Positions 13,156 through 23,300 of a stretch of 27,781 bases of DNA are shown here, one piece after another; within the stretch, counting starts at the first letter, position 1; each line of letters opens with the position of its first letter. The notes beneath the pieces were generated by a model that made no database searches, was not told the DNA's origin, and saw nothing but the letters and a program-made list of their open reading frames with translations. The DNA is from a virus. The stretch lies in the IMG/VR virus record IMGVR_UViG_3300033145_000531, positions 1 to 27,781 of that record. One strand, given 5' to 3'. A program made the position numbers and the translations under genes.

Positions 13156-15480
13156 ATGTTAAGAGGCATACAACCAAAAGAAAAACATCCTCGGCAGATG
13201 TTATCATTTATGGGGTTCCCGCACGGCTTAAATACTTCTATGCCTATATTTCAGATTGTTCCAACCGAATGTTCCGCTCTGATTAATTGGATTATTAAAA
13301 AAGGGGGTAAATTAGTTACTCGTGATCCCATATCGAAATATACCACGAGCGCCACAACTAACAGTAGCGCTGTTAAAACCATTGCACAGGTGAATATCGG
13401 TAGCACGACTTATATATTGATTCAAGATGCAGCCCATAAAATTTATTATTTAGATGCTGATCTTAAACCGGTTTTAATTGATACCTTGGCGGCTAATGCT
13501 CAAATTATCGGGTATAACGGTGTTGCTATTATAATGGATGGCAGTTTTTTAAAATATATTGATACGGTAGCATCCGGTATTAAAATCGCCTATGATGCCG
13601 GGACTGGGGCAACTGGGTTTCAATTTGACCATTCCGCTTTGACCAATGATACATATTTAGCATTGGGGAATGGTACAAATTTAGGTGTAGCTCAAAAATT
13701 TACCACCCAGGCATGGACAGCCGGATATACTATTCCACCCGTAACGGTTACGGCATATTTGAGTGAAGACGGATCTGCACCGACCGGGGCAATTACAGCA
13801 AAAATCAGAGCAACAAACGATTCTTCTACAGTGTTGGCATCTAAAACATTTGTTACGGATGCAGCAGATATCGGGGCGACTGCCGTAGAATTTTCAACCA
13901 CATTTACATCCGGGGATATTTCTACTGAATTATCTCCTTCCACAGCATACTTTATGTCATTAGAGTATTCTGCCGGGGATGCTACTAATTATGTCAAAGT
14001 GCATTGTAATAATATCGGTTCCGGTGGGTTATCGTATTACGGCATTACTGATTTAAATACAATCGGTAATTGGACAGCAGATACGGCTAAGCATTGTTTA
14101 ATGTCCTTATCGCCCGGTATGCCACCTAAAGGGTCGTTTGCAGCCATTAAAGATGCACGGTTATTCATGGCGGGTGATCCCGATAATCCCGGTTATGTAT
14201 GGTATAGTAACCTGACTCATCTTGATTGGTCAACTGCCTCCGGTGGTGGGTATATCGGAGCGGTGGACGATCATAAGAATAATTACAAAATAGGTGGTAT
14301 TAATATACTATACGGGGATTTATTGGTGTATGGTACAGAAGCTCAGCCTTATCTTTCTAAATTAACAGGAGCCAGTCCATCCGATTATGCTCTGCCTTTA
14401 TCGTTTCAGCGGGCATGGACGACCAGTAAAACTCTTGTAAGCGCCGCTAATGATTTATGGGCAGGGTCTGGTGATGGGGTTGACCCGGTATCCGGGGTTC
14501 AGGAATATGGGGACTTGCGAACATTTTCCGCATCTGATCCGATTGCAGACAGGTTGGATGATTATTGGGATTCGGATACGGCATTTGCAGCGTATTTTCC
14601 GAGAGACGGTCAATATTGGCTTGTTATGCCAAAGTATTATCGGGTATTGACCGCACACACGAAAAATCCAACGGTTGATCCGTCAGGCCAAGGGGTGCGG
14701 TATCCGTGGAGCGAACAGGAATTTTATCGGGATATTTTAACTTCCGGTTCTTATAAGTGGGTATCTACCGGTGCAGGCACTAATGAGTATGAATGCCAGG
14801 CGGCGGCAGGAGGCGATCCGAGTATCGGCACACAACCGGACTTTCTTATTTTAGACGGTGCGGTTATTACCGAAGGCACCGCAGGCAGTTTAAATGATCA
14901 TGAATGGGATTACGCATTAGACCAAACATCAACATTTTATACGGTTCATTTCAGGGATGAGTCCGGTGATCCCGATACAACTGGTGTAACCATCCGATCC
15001 GTATTGCTTCCAACCGCTTTAGCTTCCGCCGGGTCTTTATTTTTAATCGGCGGAAGTGATGGATTTGTATATCAAATTGATTCAAGTAAATATAAAGACC
15101 TCGGTTCTTATCAAATAAGTCCGAAGTTAGGTAGCGCATATATGGAAGTACCGTTTACCTATGCTAATTTTACACAATTTCAGCTTTTTAGTAGCTCTAT
15201 AGGCGGCGGGCAGGTAGGTCTTGATATTTATGTAGACGGTAAAAGGGTAACAGCGTCTGTTACCAATATACTTTCCACAGATGACGGTTTAACCGTGGAT
15301 CAGGCAATTATGGATGTGGATGATGCTTATTTCTCAATTGATATTAAACAGGCGCAATTGTTTAAATATATTAACGTAAACGCTCGGTCAATTATGTTTG
15401 TTGTTAAAGATGTTATATTGTCCGGGTATCCTATTTACTTATCCGGGACAATCTTTAAATACAGGGAGCTTAGCTATTAA
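13156..15480 (+). CDS. tail hub or nozzle-like protein with a jelly-roll-like insert
   Basis: This 774-residue beta-rich protein begins with a GFPHGLNTSMPIFQIVPTEC segment, then blade-like repeats (for example TIAQVNIGSTTYILIQDAAHK and YLDADLKPVLID). These fit a propeller-like hub such as P22 gp10 or the T7-type nozzle that extends the portal channel. Residues about 170-285 differ: a QKFTTQAW...YLSEDGSAPTGAITAKI...FSTTFTSGDISTELSPSTAYFMSLEYSAGD unit, like the beta-sandwich inserts found in carbohydrate-binding virion proteins. A second propeller-like part (about 300-520, with DARLFMAGDPDNPGYVWYSN) and a sandwich-like end follow. The start follows AGGAA, ten bases upstream. The hub call rests on synteny and pattern; the insert role is inferred. 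Confidence 0.55.
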   Translation: MLRGIQPKEKHPRQMLSFMGFPHGLNTSMPIFQIVPTECSALINWIIKKGGKLVTRDPISKYTTSATTNSSAVKTIAQVNIGSTTYILIQDAAHKIYYLDADLKPVLIDTLAANAQIIGYNGVAIIMDGSFLKYIDTVASGIKIAYDAGTGATGFQFDHSALTNDTYLALGNGTNLGVAQKFTTQAWTAGYTIPPVTVTAYLSEDGSAPTGAITAKIRATNDSSTVLASKTFVTDAADIGATAVEFSTTFTSGDISTELSPSTAYFMSLEYSAGDATNYVKVHCNNIGSGGLSYYGITDLNTIGNWTADTAKHCLMSLSPGMPPKGSFAAIKDARLFMAGDPDNPGYVWYSNLTHLDWSTASGGGYIGAVDDHKNNYKIGGINILYGDLLVYGTEAQPYLSKLTGASPSDYALPLSFQRAWTTSKTLVSAANDLWAGSGDGVDPVSGVQEYGDLRTFSASDPIADRLDDYWDSDTAFAAYFPRDGQYWLVMPKYYRVLTAHTKNPTVDPSGQGVRYPWSEQEFYRDILTSGSYKWVSTGAGTNEYECQAAAGGDPSIGTQPDFLILDGAVITEGTAGSLNDHEWDYALDQTSTFYTVHFRDESGDPDTTGVTIRSVLLPTALASAGSLFLIGGSDGFVYQIDSSKYKDLGSYQISPKLGSAYMEVPFTYANFTQFQLFSSSIGGGQVGLDIYVDGKRVTASVTNILSTDDGLTVDQAIMDVDDAYFSIDIKQAQLFKYINVNARSIMFVVKDVILSGYPIYLSGTIFKYRELSY

Positions 15481-15482
15481 TA

Positions 15483-16430
15483 ATGGCAACAGGTCAGGAT
15501 ATTATTATCGGCACCGATACAGTTAAGGATGCGCTGAAAACCAAAGTCAATGATGATTTGGCTGAATATTTTGTCACTAAGGCTGAAGTCGAAGCGGCAA
15601 GAGACGGTGAGGCATCTTTGCTTGATAAAGAGCAGGCGCAGGATGAAGCTATTCTTGCCGTGACCGGGGCAAATGGGTCGCTTATATCCACAAATGACAC
15701 CACGCCCGGTTTTCTCAATGGTAAACTGGTTGCGGGAGAAGGGGTTAATTTAACCGAAGGCAATGATGGCGGAGATGAAACATTAACAATTTCGGGTAAA
15801 GATGCGTCCACAACCGTTAAAGGCGTTACGAGTTTTAAAACTGCGGATTTTAATGTAGCCAGTGGAGCAACCGAATTAAAAGACACGGTGGTTAAATCTG
15901 TCACAACCGATTCCGGCGCATTAACCCCATCATCTCATAGTCTTTCCATTTTAGGCGGGGAGGGTATAAATGTAACCCATACCGGTACAACTGTTACCGT
16001 GGCTGGCGAAGATGCGTCATACTCAAATAAAGGAATAGCTTCTTTTGATAGTAATCATTTTGTCGTAACAGACGGCATAGCTCAAGTTAAACCCGTGAGG
16101 GTAATCAATAAAACCGCGAACTATTCTATAACAAGCGCAGAAGCGGCCGCCGGGAACATAATTTTTACAAATAGTGGTGCCACTGGACAGATTGAATTTC
16201 AATTACCAGACACGGCCAATAACAACAGAGTTAATTTTCTTGTTATGACATCTCAATATTTAAAAATTATCGCGCCTAGTGGTAAAAAAATTTACTGGAG
16301 ACCTGGTAAGGATACAGCAACAGACGGTTATGTCCGTACGAATACATCCAGGGCTCGCATTGAACTGGTTTCATCTGCCACTAATTATGTAGTTACATTA
16401 CTTCAGGGCACGTGGAAAGTAGACGAATAA
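15483..16430 (+). CDS. tail fibre-like protein
   Basis: This 315-residue protein begins with a helical, probably coiled-coil part (17-55) likely to trimerise or attach to the tail. Then come several GEGVNLTEGNDGGDETLTISGKDAS-type units and a repeated KGVTSFKTADFNVASG / KGIASFDSNHFVVTDG pattern, the hallmark of repeat-built tail-fibre shafts. The C-terminal 110 residues form a different beta domain (NYSITSAEAAAGNIIFTNSG ... VVTLLQGTWKVDE) that is probably the tip or receptor-binding head. The ATG comes two bases after the preceding stop. The family call is secure; the receptor is unknown. Confidence 0.7.
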   Translation: MATGQDIIIGTDTVKDALKTKVNDDLAEYFVTKAEVEAARDGEASLLDKEQAQDEAILAVTGANGSLISTNDTTPGFLNGKLVAGEGVNLTEGNDGGDETLTISGKDASTTVKGVTSFKTADFNVASGATELKDTVVKSVTTDSGALTPSSHSLSILGGEGINVTHTGTTVTVAGEDASYSNKGIASFDSNHFVVTDGIAQVKPVRVINKTANYSITSAEAAAGNIIFTNSGATGQIEFQLPDTANNNRVNFLVMTSQYLKIIAPSGKKIYWRPGKDTATDGYVRTNTSRARIELVSSATNYVVTLLQGTWKVDE

Positions 16431-16442
16431 AAGGAGAATATT

Positions 16443-16973
16443 ATGGCAATTTGGTCGAATGGGTCATTAATACGACCTACGGAAATGGGATATTCCAAAA
16501 ACTTAGTTCCGACAATCATCACCGGTCACGAACAAATTAGCGCAGCGGAGTATTTAGGCGATGGCACTTTAAATTCAGCAGTTGGTGCGGTTACGGATAT
16601 CACCGACCCGGCCGGGACGGGCGGGTGGACAAATCTTGTCAATATTACCGGCGGGCCGTTGATTATTTCAATTGTTGGGGCTAATCCGTGGGAAATGGAT
16701 ATAGCCAGTGTTGAGGATAACTCGGACGCATTGAGGCTACAAATGCTGGTGGACGGGAGAGTCATTCTCGATGGTTACGGTGACGGCGATAGTAGTAGTA
16801 CCGAAAAAATAATATGGGAACCAATCCAGGTTGATATTACAGCAACGGGTTCTTATCCAATTTATTGCGCGTCATCATTTACAATCCGCGCGGCAAGAGT
16901 AGGCGATATGACCAGCGCGAATACATATATTAAGCATGGCGAAATCAGGTACGAATACGTAGAACCTGCATAA
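16443..16973 (+). CDS. tail-associated protein of unknown function
   Basis: The 176-residue product is beta-rich and starts with a strong AAGGAG site. After a short start (IWSNGSLIRPTEMGYSKN) come strand-like segments with GGWTNLVNITGGPLIISIVGANP, a QMLVDGRVILDGYGDG motif and ITATGSYPIYCASSFTIRAARV. The pattern resembles small virion proteins that coat fibres or the tail. No enzymatic motif or named family was recognised. It lies directly behind the fibre gene (12 bases), so a tip or chaperone role is possible. Confidence 0.5.
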   Translation: MAIWSNGSLIRPTEMGYSKNLVPTIITGHEQISAAEYLGDGTLNSAVGAVTDITDPAGTGGWTNLVNITGGPLIISIVGANPWEMDIASVEDNSDALRLQMLVDGRVILDGYGDGDSSSTEKIIWEPIQVDITATGSYPIYCASSFTIRAARVGDMTSANTYIKHGEIRYEYVEPA

Positions 16974-16992
16974 AGCATAAAGGATAAAGGAA

Positions 16993-17394
16993 ATGGATAA
17001 ACAAGAAGTAACACGCACGGTTATCGTTGATGAAGAGAAAATGGATGTCACATATATTGTTGATGGCGATTACCCGGACGGTGAATACAAAAAACGGGTA
17101 AAAGAGAATGCCTGGACACTTAACGGCATTGATTACATCATCACCGGAGATTGGCCTGATGGTAGATATGTCCAGCATGTCAAGGAAAAGGGACATCCTA
17201 AAACCTTAGCCGAAATAGCGGCAGAAAAAAAACAGGTTAAAAAGGACAAACTTTTCAATGCTGTAAAAACAGTTGATATGTCAGCTTTAACATCAACAGA
17301 TATCGGCAAATGCCTGGTGGCAATTATGTGTAATTTGCTTGATATAGAAGAATCGGAATTAACACAAGGTATTACAAATATAAGCAAATTTTAA
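16993..17394 (+). CDS. 133-residue duplicated-module protein
   Basis: The N-terminal half carries two copies of one motif, YIVDGDYPDGEYKKRVKEN (21-39) and YIITGDWPDGRYVQHVKEK (48-66), 27 residues apart, which looks like a tandem beta-hairpin module. The C-terminal half is helical and Lys-rich (KTLAEIAAEKKQVKKDK) with a hydrophobic end. No family is recognised. The ATG follows AAGGA at a short distance. The position behind two fibre-related genes suggests a tail or assembly role. The duplication is what makes the gene stand out. Confidence 0.5.
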   Translation: MDKQEVTRTVIVDEEKMDVTYIVDGDYPDGEYKKRVKENAWTLNGIDYIITGDWPDGRYVQHVKEKGHPKTLAEIAAEKKQVKKDKLFNAVKTVDMSALTSTDIGKCLVAIMCNLLDIEESELTQGITNISKF

Positions 17395-17410
17395 AGTTTG
17401 AGGTGGAAAA

Positions 17411-18193
17411 ATGACAATTTTAGGTGATTATCAGAATTATTTTAAAAATACAGCACCAGGGACAACACGAAATTGGGCTGGTGGGATTTTAACTATGGGC
17501 GATAATAAGCAAGCAACATATACAGACCCGTATAATAATCAATTGTCCCTCAACGCCAATACGCCTCTTTCTACGCTATATCAAAATCCAAACATTGCAA
17601 ACGCTTGGGATACTCACTATGGAACGGATATTACGCAGGGATTGGCACCACCGCAGAGACAGGAATTTACCATCCCGACTGATTTATATCCTACATCAAC
17701 TTCAAAGCAAAGTAACTATTCTTCCGGGCATAGTCATTCGGGTATTAATTGGAACTCTCCGTTATCGAAAGGCTTGTTACCGAGCTTATTAAGTACCGGA
17801 CAGAATTTGCAGAGTCTAACCGAAAATATGGGTCAAACTTTACAAGATCAATATGCCAATTTAATGCAACGAGCTTTGCAGCCACAGGCTTTTCAAGGAA
17901 CATTGAATGATCTTGCTTCCAAAAGAATGTTAAATAGCACAGTGGCTAAAGATGCGTTGTCAAGTGCAGGTAAGGGAATTGCTAGAATGGTTGCAGATCA
18001 AGCGTTTAACTCTCAACTGGCACAGCAACAGGCTCAAATGCAAGTTCCACAAACTCTTGCAAATCTTATAAGTTTATCTCAGGAAACAAACCAAAGTAAC
18101 AAATCTTCAAGCAGCAGTTCGGCACGATCTTCAAATCCGCTTGAACCGTATGAATTAATGTCGCAAATGTTACGGTATCAACCATCAGTATAA
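17411..18193 (+). CDS. putative internal virion (ejection) protein, gp14/gp7 position
   Basis: The 260-residue product is rich in Gln, Asn, Ser and Leu. Residues about 115-215 form an amphipathic helical region: LPSLLSTGQNLQSLTENMGQ, then LASKRMLNSTVAKDALSSAG and VADQAFNSQLAQQQAQMQVP. I recognise this RxMLNS(T/S)VAxDAL pattern from phage tail-end assembly and ejection-related proteins, but no formal family is assigned. A serine tract (SSSSSSARSS) and a short helix end the protein. GAGGTGG lies a few bases before the ATG. In P22 the ejection proteins occupy this position; the ejection role is inferred from that and from the amphipathic helices. Confidence 0.5.
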   Translation: MTILGDYQNYFKNTAPGTTRNWAGGILTMGDNKQATYTDPYNNQLSLNANTPLSTLYQNPNIANAWDTHYGTDITQGLAPPQRQEFTIPTDLYPTSTSKQSNYSSGHSHSGINWNSPLSKGLLPSLLSTGQNLQSLTENMGQTLQDQYANLMQRALQPQAFQGTLNDLASKRMLNSTVAKDALSSAGKGIARMVADQAFNSQLAQQQAQMQVPQTLANLISLSQETNQSNKSSSSSSARSSNPLEPYELMSQMLRYQPSV

Positions 18194-18208
18194 AAAAAGG
18201 AAAAAAAA

Positions 18209-19273
18209 ATGGGATTTTTTTCAGATATAGGTCATGAACTTTTTGGTGGCGGTAAAACCAAAATCAAGACAAAACAAGCGCCGAGTCCACGAACACCGGA
18301 TCAGGAGAGGAGTTGGAACGATTTTATGGATTCTATTTACGGTGCTTTTGATCCTAAATATTATTTAAAAAATAATTCTGATGTTTTGGCATATTATAAC
18401 AATCGTGTCAGAAAGAAAAATGAACCAGTTGCTACGGTAGACAATTTAACCCCTGGTGCTCGTAAATTTGCCAATCAGCATTGGGAGGAATATGGGAAAG
18501 CCGAAGGCAGACAGAGTAATGATACAAATTATAAAAATCGACTTGCCGAAGATATCGCTTATCAAAAAGCGGCTGATACGGGATATGTTTCAGATGTTGG
18601 AAATTTAAGAGATACTTTTTTACAACAACTTGCCGGGACAACAACTGATAAAAATATCGCTAATACTGCTTATGGAAATCAAGAACAAGGTATTACCGAT
18701 ACATATACGAATCAACTTGCAAAAAATTTAGCCGAATATATGCCGGAAGCGCAGAAGTCGGCTATCGGACTTCAGGAGTTGGCTAATGCGTCTTATGAGC
18801 CTGCAACATCCGCTCCTATCACGGTTAGTTTGGGGGACTTTTCTACGCCGTTTACAACCGGAACACAGCAGGCGGCAAAAAATCAATATGGCAAAACACA
18901 AGAACAGCTTACTGATTTATATAATCAAATTTTTTCCAACCGGAATGCAACCGGAACGGAAATTTATGGGGCCAACACAACCCAGGCTAATTTATTAAAC
19001 ACCCTGGCTAATCAAAATGCCACTAATACGGAAGGATTAAATCAACGCCAATTAGAACAGCTTGGGGCGCAGGCACAAATGGAGAATCAACTTGCTAATA
19101 GGTTTACTCCTAATCAGGCAGCAAATGATTATCAAAAATGGTTACAAGATTTTGTGATGCAACAAGAAGCGCTTAGGTACGGAATACCGACAACAACCGA
19201 GCAAGAAAATATTCCCACCGATTATCTTGGCGGGATAGGAAAAACTGCTACTGCTCTTGCAGCACTACTTTAA
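18209..19273 (+). CDS. putative internal virion protein with a YYLxxNxDV motif
   Basis: The 354-residue product has three parts. Residues 1-45 are short and basic, with a Gly-rich patch. Residues 47-101 carry FDPKYYLKNNSDVLAYYN followed about 40 residues later by HWEEYGKAEGR, resembling the FDPxYYLxxNPDV...HYxxYGxxEGR repeat of many secreted and phage proteins. Residues from about 110 are helical, rich in Gln, Asn and Ala, with no membrane segment. The start has AAGGA. The arrangement suggests a virion or ejection protein with an adhesive-type module; the module match is by eye, so its function is uncertain. Confidence 0.5.
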   Translation: MGFFSDIGHELFGGGKTKIKTKQAPSPRTPDQERSWNDFMDSIYGAFDPKYYLKNNSDVLAYYNNRVRKKNEPVATVDNLTPGARKFANQHWEEYGKAEGRQSNDTNYKNRLAEDIAYQKAADTGYVSDVGNLRDTFLQQLAGTTTDKNIANTAYGNQEQGITDTYTNQLAKNLAEYMPEAQKSAIGLQELANASYEPATSAPITVSLGDFSTPFTTGTQQAAKNQYGKTQEQLTDLYNQIFSNRNATGTEIYGANTTQANLLNTLANQNATNTEGLNQRQLEQLGAQAQMENQLANRFTPNQAANDYQKWLQDFVMQQEALRYGIPTTTEQENIPTDYLGGIGKTATALAALL

Positions 19274-19339
19274 TAATAAAAATTTAAAAAAAATAGTAAT
19301 TTTTTTTAGTGAGCAAGATAATTTATAGGGAGATTAACA

Positions 19340-20323
19340 ATGTCTAATTTACAAACAATTATAGATTCTCGTCAGCAGGGGTTTCAAAATTTAATGGGCG
19401 GGATACAAAATATTAAAAATGTATTTAAAAAAAGAAAAATAGATAGCTTATTTAAGGATTTTGCGAATTATCCCAAAACGGCTCAAGGGATACAGACTTT
19501 TCATAAAAATCATCCTGAATTAACAATGGATGAACTTAATTTGTTTATAAAAAGCGTAAGCGCTTTTGAAAAATATCGCAATGAACAAGATCCGATGGTT
19601 ACAGTTACCGGTAAAAATCCAGATGGGTCAACATATGTTAAAAATACAAGACGAAGCCAAATAGAAAACAAAGAAATTATTACTGAGTTACCTGGTTTTA
19701 CAAACAGGATAAGTCAAGAGGGTAATGTTATATCTACACCAGATTACACCGAAGGCCAACCCACACCGGTGCCACCTGGTGTAGTCCCGGACAATGTTTA
19801 TAATGCACAACAAAATCGAATAGCAACAGCTCGTCAAAACGATCTTAATCGGCAACAAACAGCATCACAAAACGATCTTAATAGACAAAATCAAAAAGAA
19901 ATCGCTGATTTGAGGGTTGGTGCTGCTGCCGAGGCAGCACAGAAAAAAGAAATCGCTGCTGCCAAAAAACAAATGATTGATACATACAATTTTGTTAATA
20001 AGCAACTTTTCCCTCATGAAGAATCTATGCAAATTAATCAATATTTTTTAGATAGTCTCGAAAAGGGAACAGGCAATCAAGATATTATGGAGAGCATGTT
20101 GGATAAGTTAGAAAAAATGGCACAAGGACTAAATTCAAATAAAGCAAAACATGCTAAACAGCAACTTGAAAGATTTACTAAAATAACAGGGAACCAATTA
20201 AAAAAATCGTTGGTTGGCGATAATCAATTAACTCCTGATATTGCAGCAGACTATTTAAAGAGGTTTGGGAACAATCGGTTACAAGCCGAAGAAGCGGCTA
20301 AGGCTGATGGGTATATATGGTAA
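19340..20323 (+). CDS. putative ejection protein, gp20 position
   Basis: The 327-residue product is helical and charged. The start follows GGGAG nine bases ahead, after a 66-bp AT-rich gap. An N-terminal helix pair (NLMGGIQNIKNVFKKRKIDSLF) is followed by a region with two copies of QNDLNRQ (near 170-190) and an Ala/Lys-rich helix. A further helical region (ESMLDKLEKMAQGLNSNKAK) leads to a C-terminal PDIAADYLKRFGNNRLQAEEAAKADGY that reads like a small domain. The stop overlaps the giant gene's start region (20317 or TAATG at 20323), so the two are coupled. Ejection function is inferred by synteny with P22 gp20. Confidence 0.5.
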   Translation: MSNLQTIIDSRQQGFQNLMGGIQNIKNVFKKRKIDSLFKDFANYPKTAQGIQTFHKNHPELTMDELNLFIKSVSAFEKYRNEQDPMVTVTGKNPDGSTYVKNTRRSQIENKEIITELPGFTNRISQEGNVISTPDYTEGQPTPVPPGVVPDNVYNAQQNRIATARQNDLNRQQTASQNDLNRQNQKEIADLRVGAAAEAAQKKEIAAAKKQMIDTYNFVNKQLFPHEESMQINQYFLDSLEKGTGNQDIMESMLDKLEKMAQGLNSNKAKHAKQQLERFTKITGNQLKKSLVGDNQLTPDIAADYLKRFGNNRLQAEEAAKADGYIW

Positions 20324-23300
20324 TGAATCCATTTGATATAGCAGAGCAAAATTTAAATCAAAATCAAAATCCTTTTGATATAGCAGAGCAGTCTCGAAAT
20401 CCATTTGATATTGCCGAAGCTGGTTTATCTTCCGAAAATTCTCAACTGCCTTATGGTGGCGTTACTTCTTTGAGTGTCAGAGGACCGGAAACAACTCAAG
20501 ATCAATCTTTATTATCAAGGGTTGCTAATACTCTTGGGATACCTCAACAGCCCCTATCTGATGCTGATAAGGCGGCAGCAATAGTTGAATTGGTAAATAA
20601 TCAATCGGAGATTGTCCCTACAAATAATATAACCCAAAATCAATTAAAAAATAAAGAACCGAACAAGATTCTTAAAACTACAAAAAAGATTGGTTCAGTT
20701 GTTCCTTATATAGCCACAGAGACAATCAGGGGGTTGATGTCTCCGATTCTTCCCGCATTAAAAGCTGTCGGATTAGATACCGGAAAAACTCTTGATACCG
20801 CCATTGACTATTGGCGAGATAAAATCGGAGGTGGTTTTGCTATTCCTAATTATGGAATCGGTACCGATAAAACCGGAAGTTTAGAATTTCAACGATTAAA
20901 AGATATTCCCGCAACAGATATTCTGGGTCAAACAGCAGAAGCCTTCGGTTTTGTTGGTGGACCAGTGTCAGTTGCATCTAAAGCGGCCGGGTTGGTAACT
21001 GCTCAACTCGCTTCAAAAGCCAGACCGTTTTATCAAAGCATTGCAAGGGGCATGATTACCGGTGCATTGGTCGGGGAGGGAGACAAGGAAAAAACCCTTG
21101 AAAATGCAGCGTTATTCGGTATTTTTGAACCGATTGCGTATGCAATAGGTAAAACATCAGTTGTGCCGAAGATAATCAAAAATTCAGCCCCATGGCGAAA
21201 AATGACTATAAAAGAACGAGGCTTAGCTCTTCAAAGTCTTGACGAAATAATTATGAAAAACCCGACCATGACAGAAGGGGAGATATTAAGGAAATGGGAT
21301 AATCCGGCATGGAGATCCGAGGCATTAGCTCGCCGAATAGCCACAAAAAAAGAACCGATTCAGGCGGAGTCACCTTTTGATAAAATAATTAAAGACGAAA
21401 CAGCGGCACCAAAAGTTGAGCCGGAAAGTGAACCTTTGGGCGGTGCGTTAATGGCCGACAAAGCAAAAATCGTACCGGAAGTATCAACCGATTTAGCTGC
21501 ATTTGAATCCGTTCAAACCCCAAAGATTAAATTTAAGGCATTAATTGATACCGCAAAAGCAGAGGGTATTACTATTCCTACAGATAAAAATTTAAGCAAA
21601 GGTGCTTTATTTCGGCATATCCGGTTTGGATTAATAAAACAAAGAAAAATTGCTCCTGATATTGGAGCAGGAAAAAAGAATGCGCCATACAAGACAGAAG
21701 TTACCGCAAAAGGAGGAATTAAACTCCGAGGACTCACCGATATTTATGAGCCGGTTCAGGTAGAAGGTGGTTGGATAGGAAGGGCTAAAACTAAAATACA
21801 GGAAGAAAAGAGTGCCAAAGAACAACTTAAAAAAAGCGAACTCGATACCAAAGAAAAACTATCTGAAATAGCTAAATTATCTCAAGAGGAACAGGTTAAA
21901 CAAGGCAAGTTCCCCAATACCGAATTAACAGCCAAAAAATCCTTGCCGATTGAGACAAAAAAATCGGCCGCAAAGTCTGAAGTCGCTTCTAATGTTGTAG
22001 GAACTGCTGGGGAAATGGTTGAGGGGGAAGAAAAGATAAAGAGTGACGCTTTAAATAAGCCAATTTCTTCCGATAGGAATAATATTAGAGCATGGTTTGT
22101 TGAGCCTGAAAACTGGGAAAATAAACAGAGACTCACTTATAGGGGAGTGGCTGAGCAAATAGCTGGCGATAAAGACATTGAGCTTAAAGAAGAAAAAGTT
22201 CCGATTGATACAAATAAGCCTTTAGGGGAGACAAAGAATGCATATACAGCATACCTTGATGGGAAAAAGTTAAGATCTTTTCCGAAAGAAGTCTATGACT
22301 TAGTGCAGCAGTTAAAACCACAGCAACCCACCTCCGATGTCGAGCCAACTGTCAAGGAATTCGCAGAACAAGCCCAATCTGGATCATCTTCCGAAGAGAC
22401 GAATTTTAAACCTTATAAGGTCGAAGGTTTAAAAATTTATAAAACCCGGATAAAAGATAAAGAATATTTTGCGGTTCAATCCGTTGAAAATAAAGGGACT
22501 GATAGAATTTTTGGGGACACTCTACACAAAACAGAAGAGGAAGCGGTAAAACAAGCCAGGCTTGAAGTAAAACTTGCGAAGGAAAAGGCAGAAAGAAACG
22601 AAAAAATCGAGACAAAAGAAGCGGAAGAATTAGCTAAAAAACAAATTAAAGACGCTGATGATATCAATGGTTTTTTAAAAAATTCAAGCAACCGGCAAAA
22701 AGCACTGTCTAAAAAGGTTCTTAATAAACAATACCGATATTCAGATGGTACCACAATGTCTATCCGGGAGCATGTAGAAAAATTACACAAAAATGGAAAG
22801 CTGGAAATCCGCACCATTGAAGAACCAAAAATAAAACCAATGAGTCGACGCAAGTATAATCGAGCCAATCAGCAAGAACAAGATGCGCATGAAAGAAAAA
22901 TGGCAAAAGCCGGGAATAAAACAACATATCTTGTCAATGATTCCGAGCTTGGGAAAACCGCTTATGATTATGCCAAGTATCTGTTGATCGCAAAGCCAAA
23001 GGGAAAAGCTACTTCCAAATTTACCACTATAATAGAGGGCAAAGAAAAACCAAAATCCAAAGAACCGTGGGAGATGACGAGGGAGCAATTCAGAGATAAT
23101 CCCTTAAAGGGGTTTAAGATAGAAAAATTACCAATGGAGGATATTGCCAGAGCAAATTCAGACGGATCGATATCTTTAGATCCTGAAAAATTCTTCGGAC
23201 ATTCAGAAAAAATTCGTAAAGACATTATTGAACATGAAAAAGCTCATTTTCTTGAAGAAAAAATAACACCAGAACATAAAGCTCGATTAATGGATAATTC

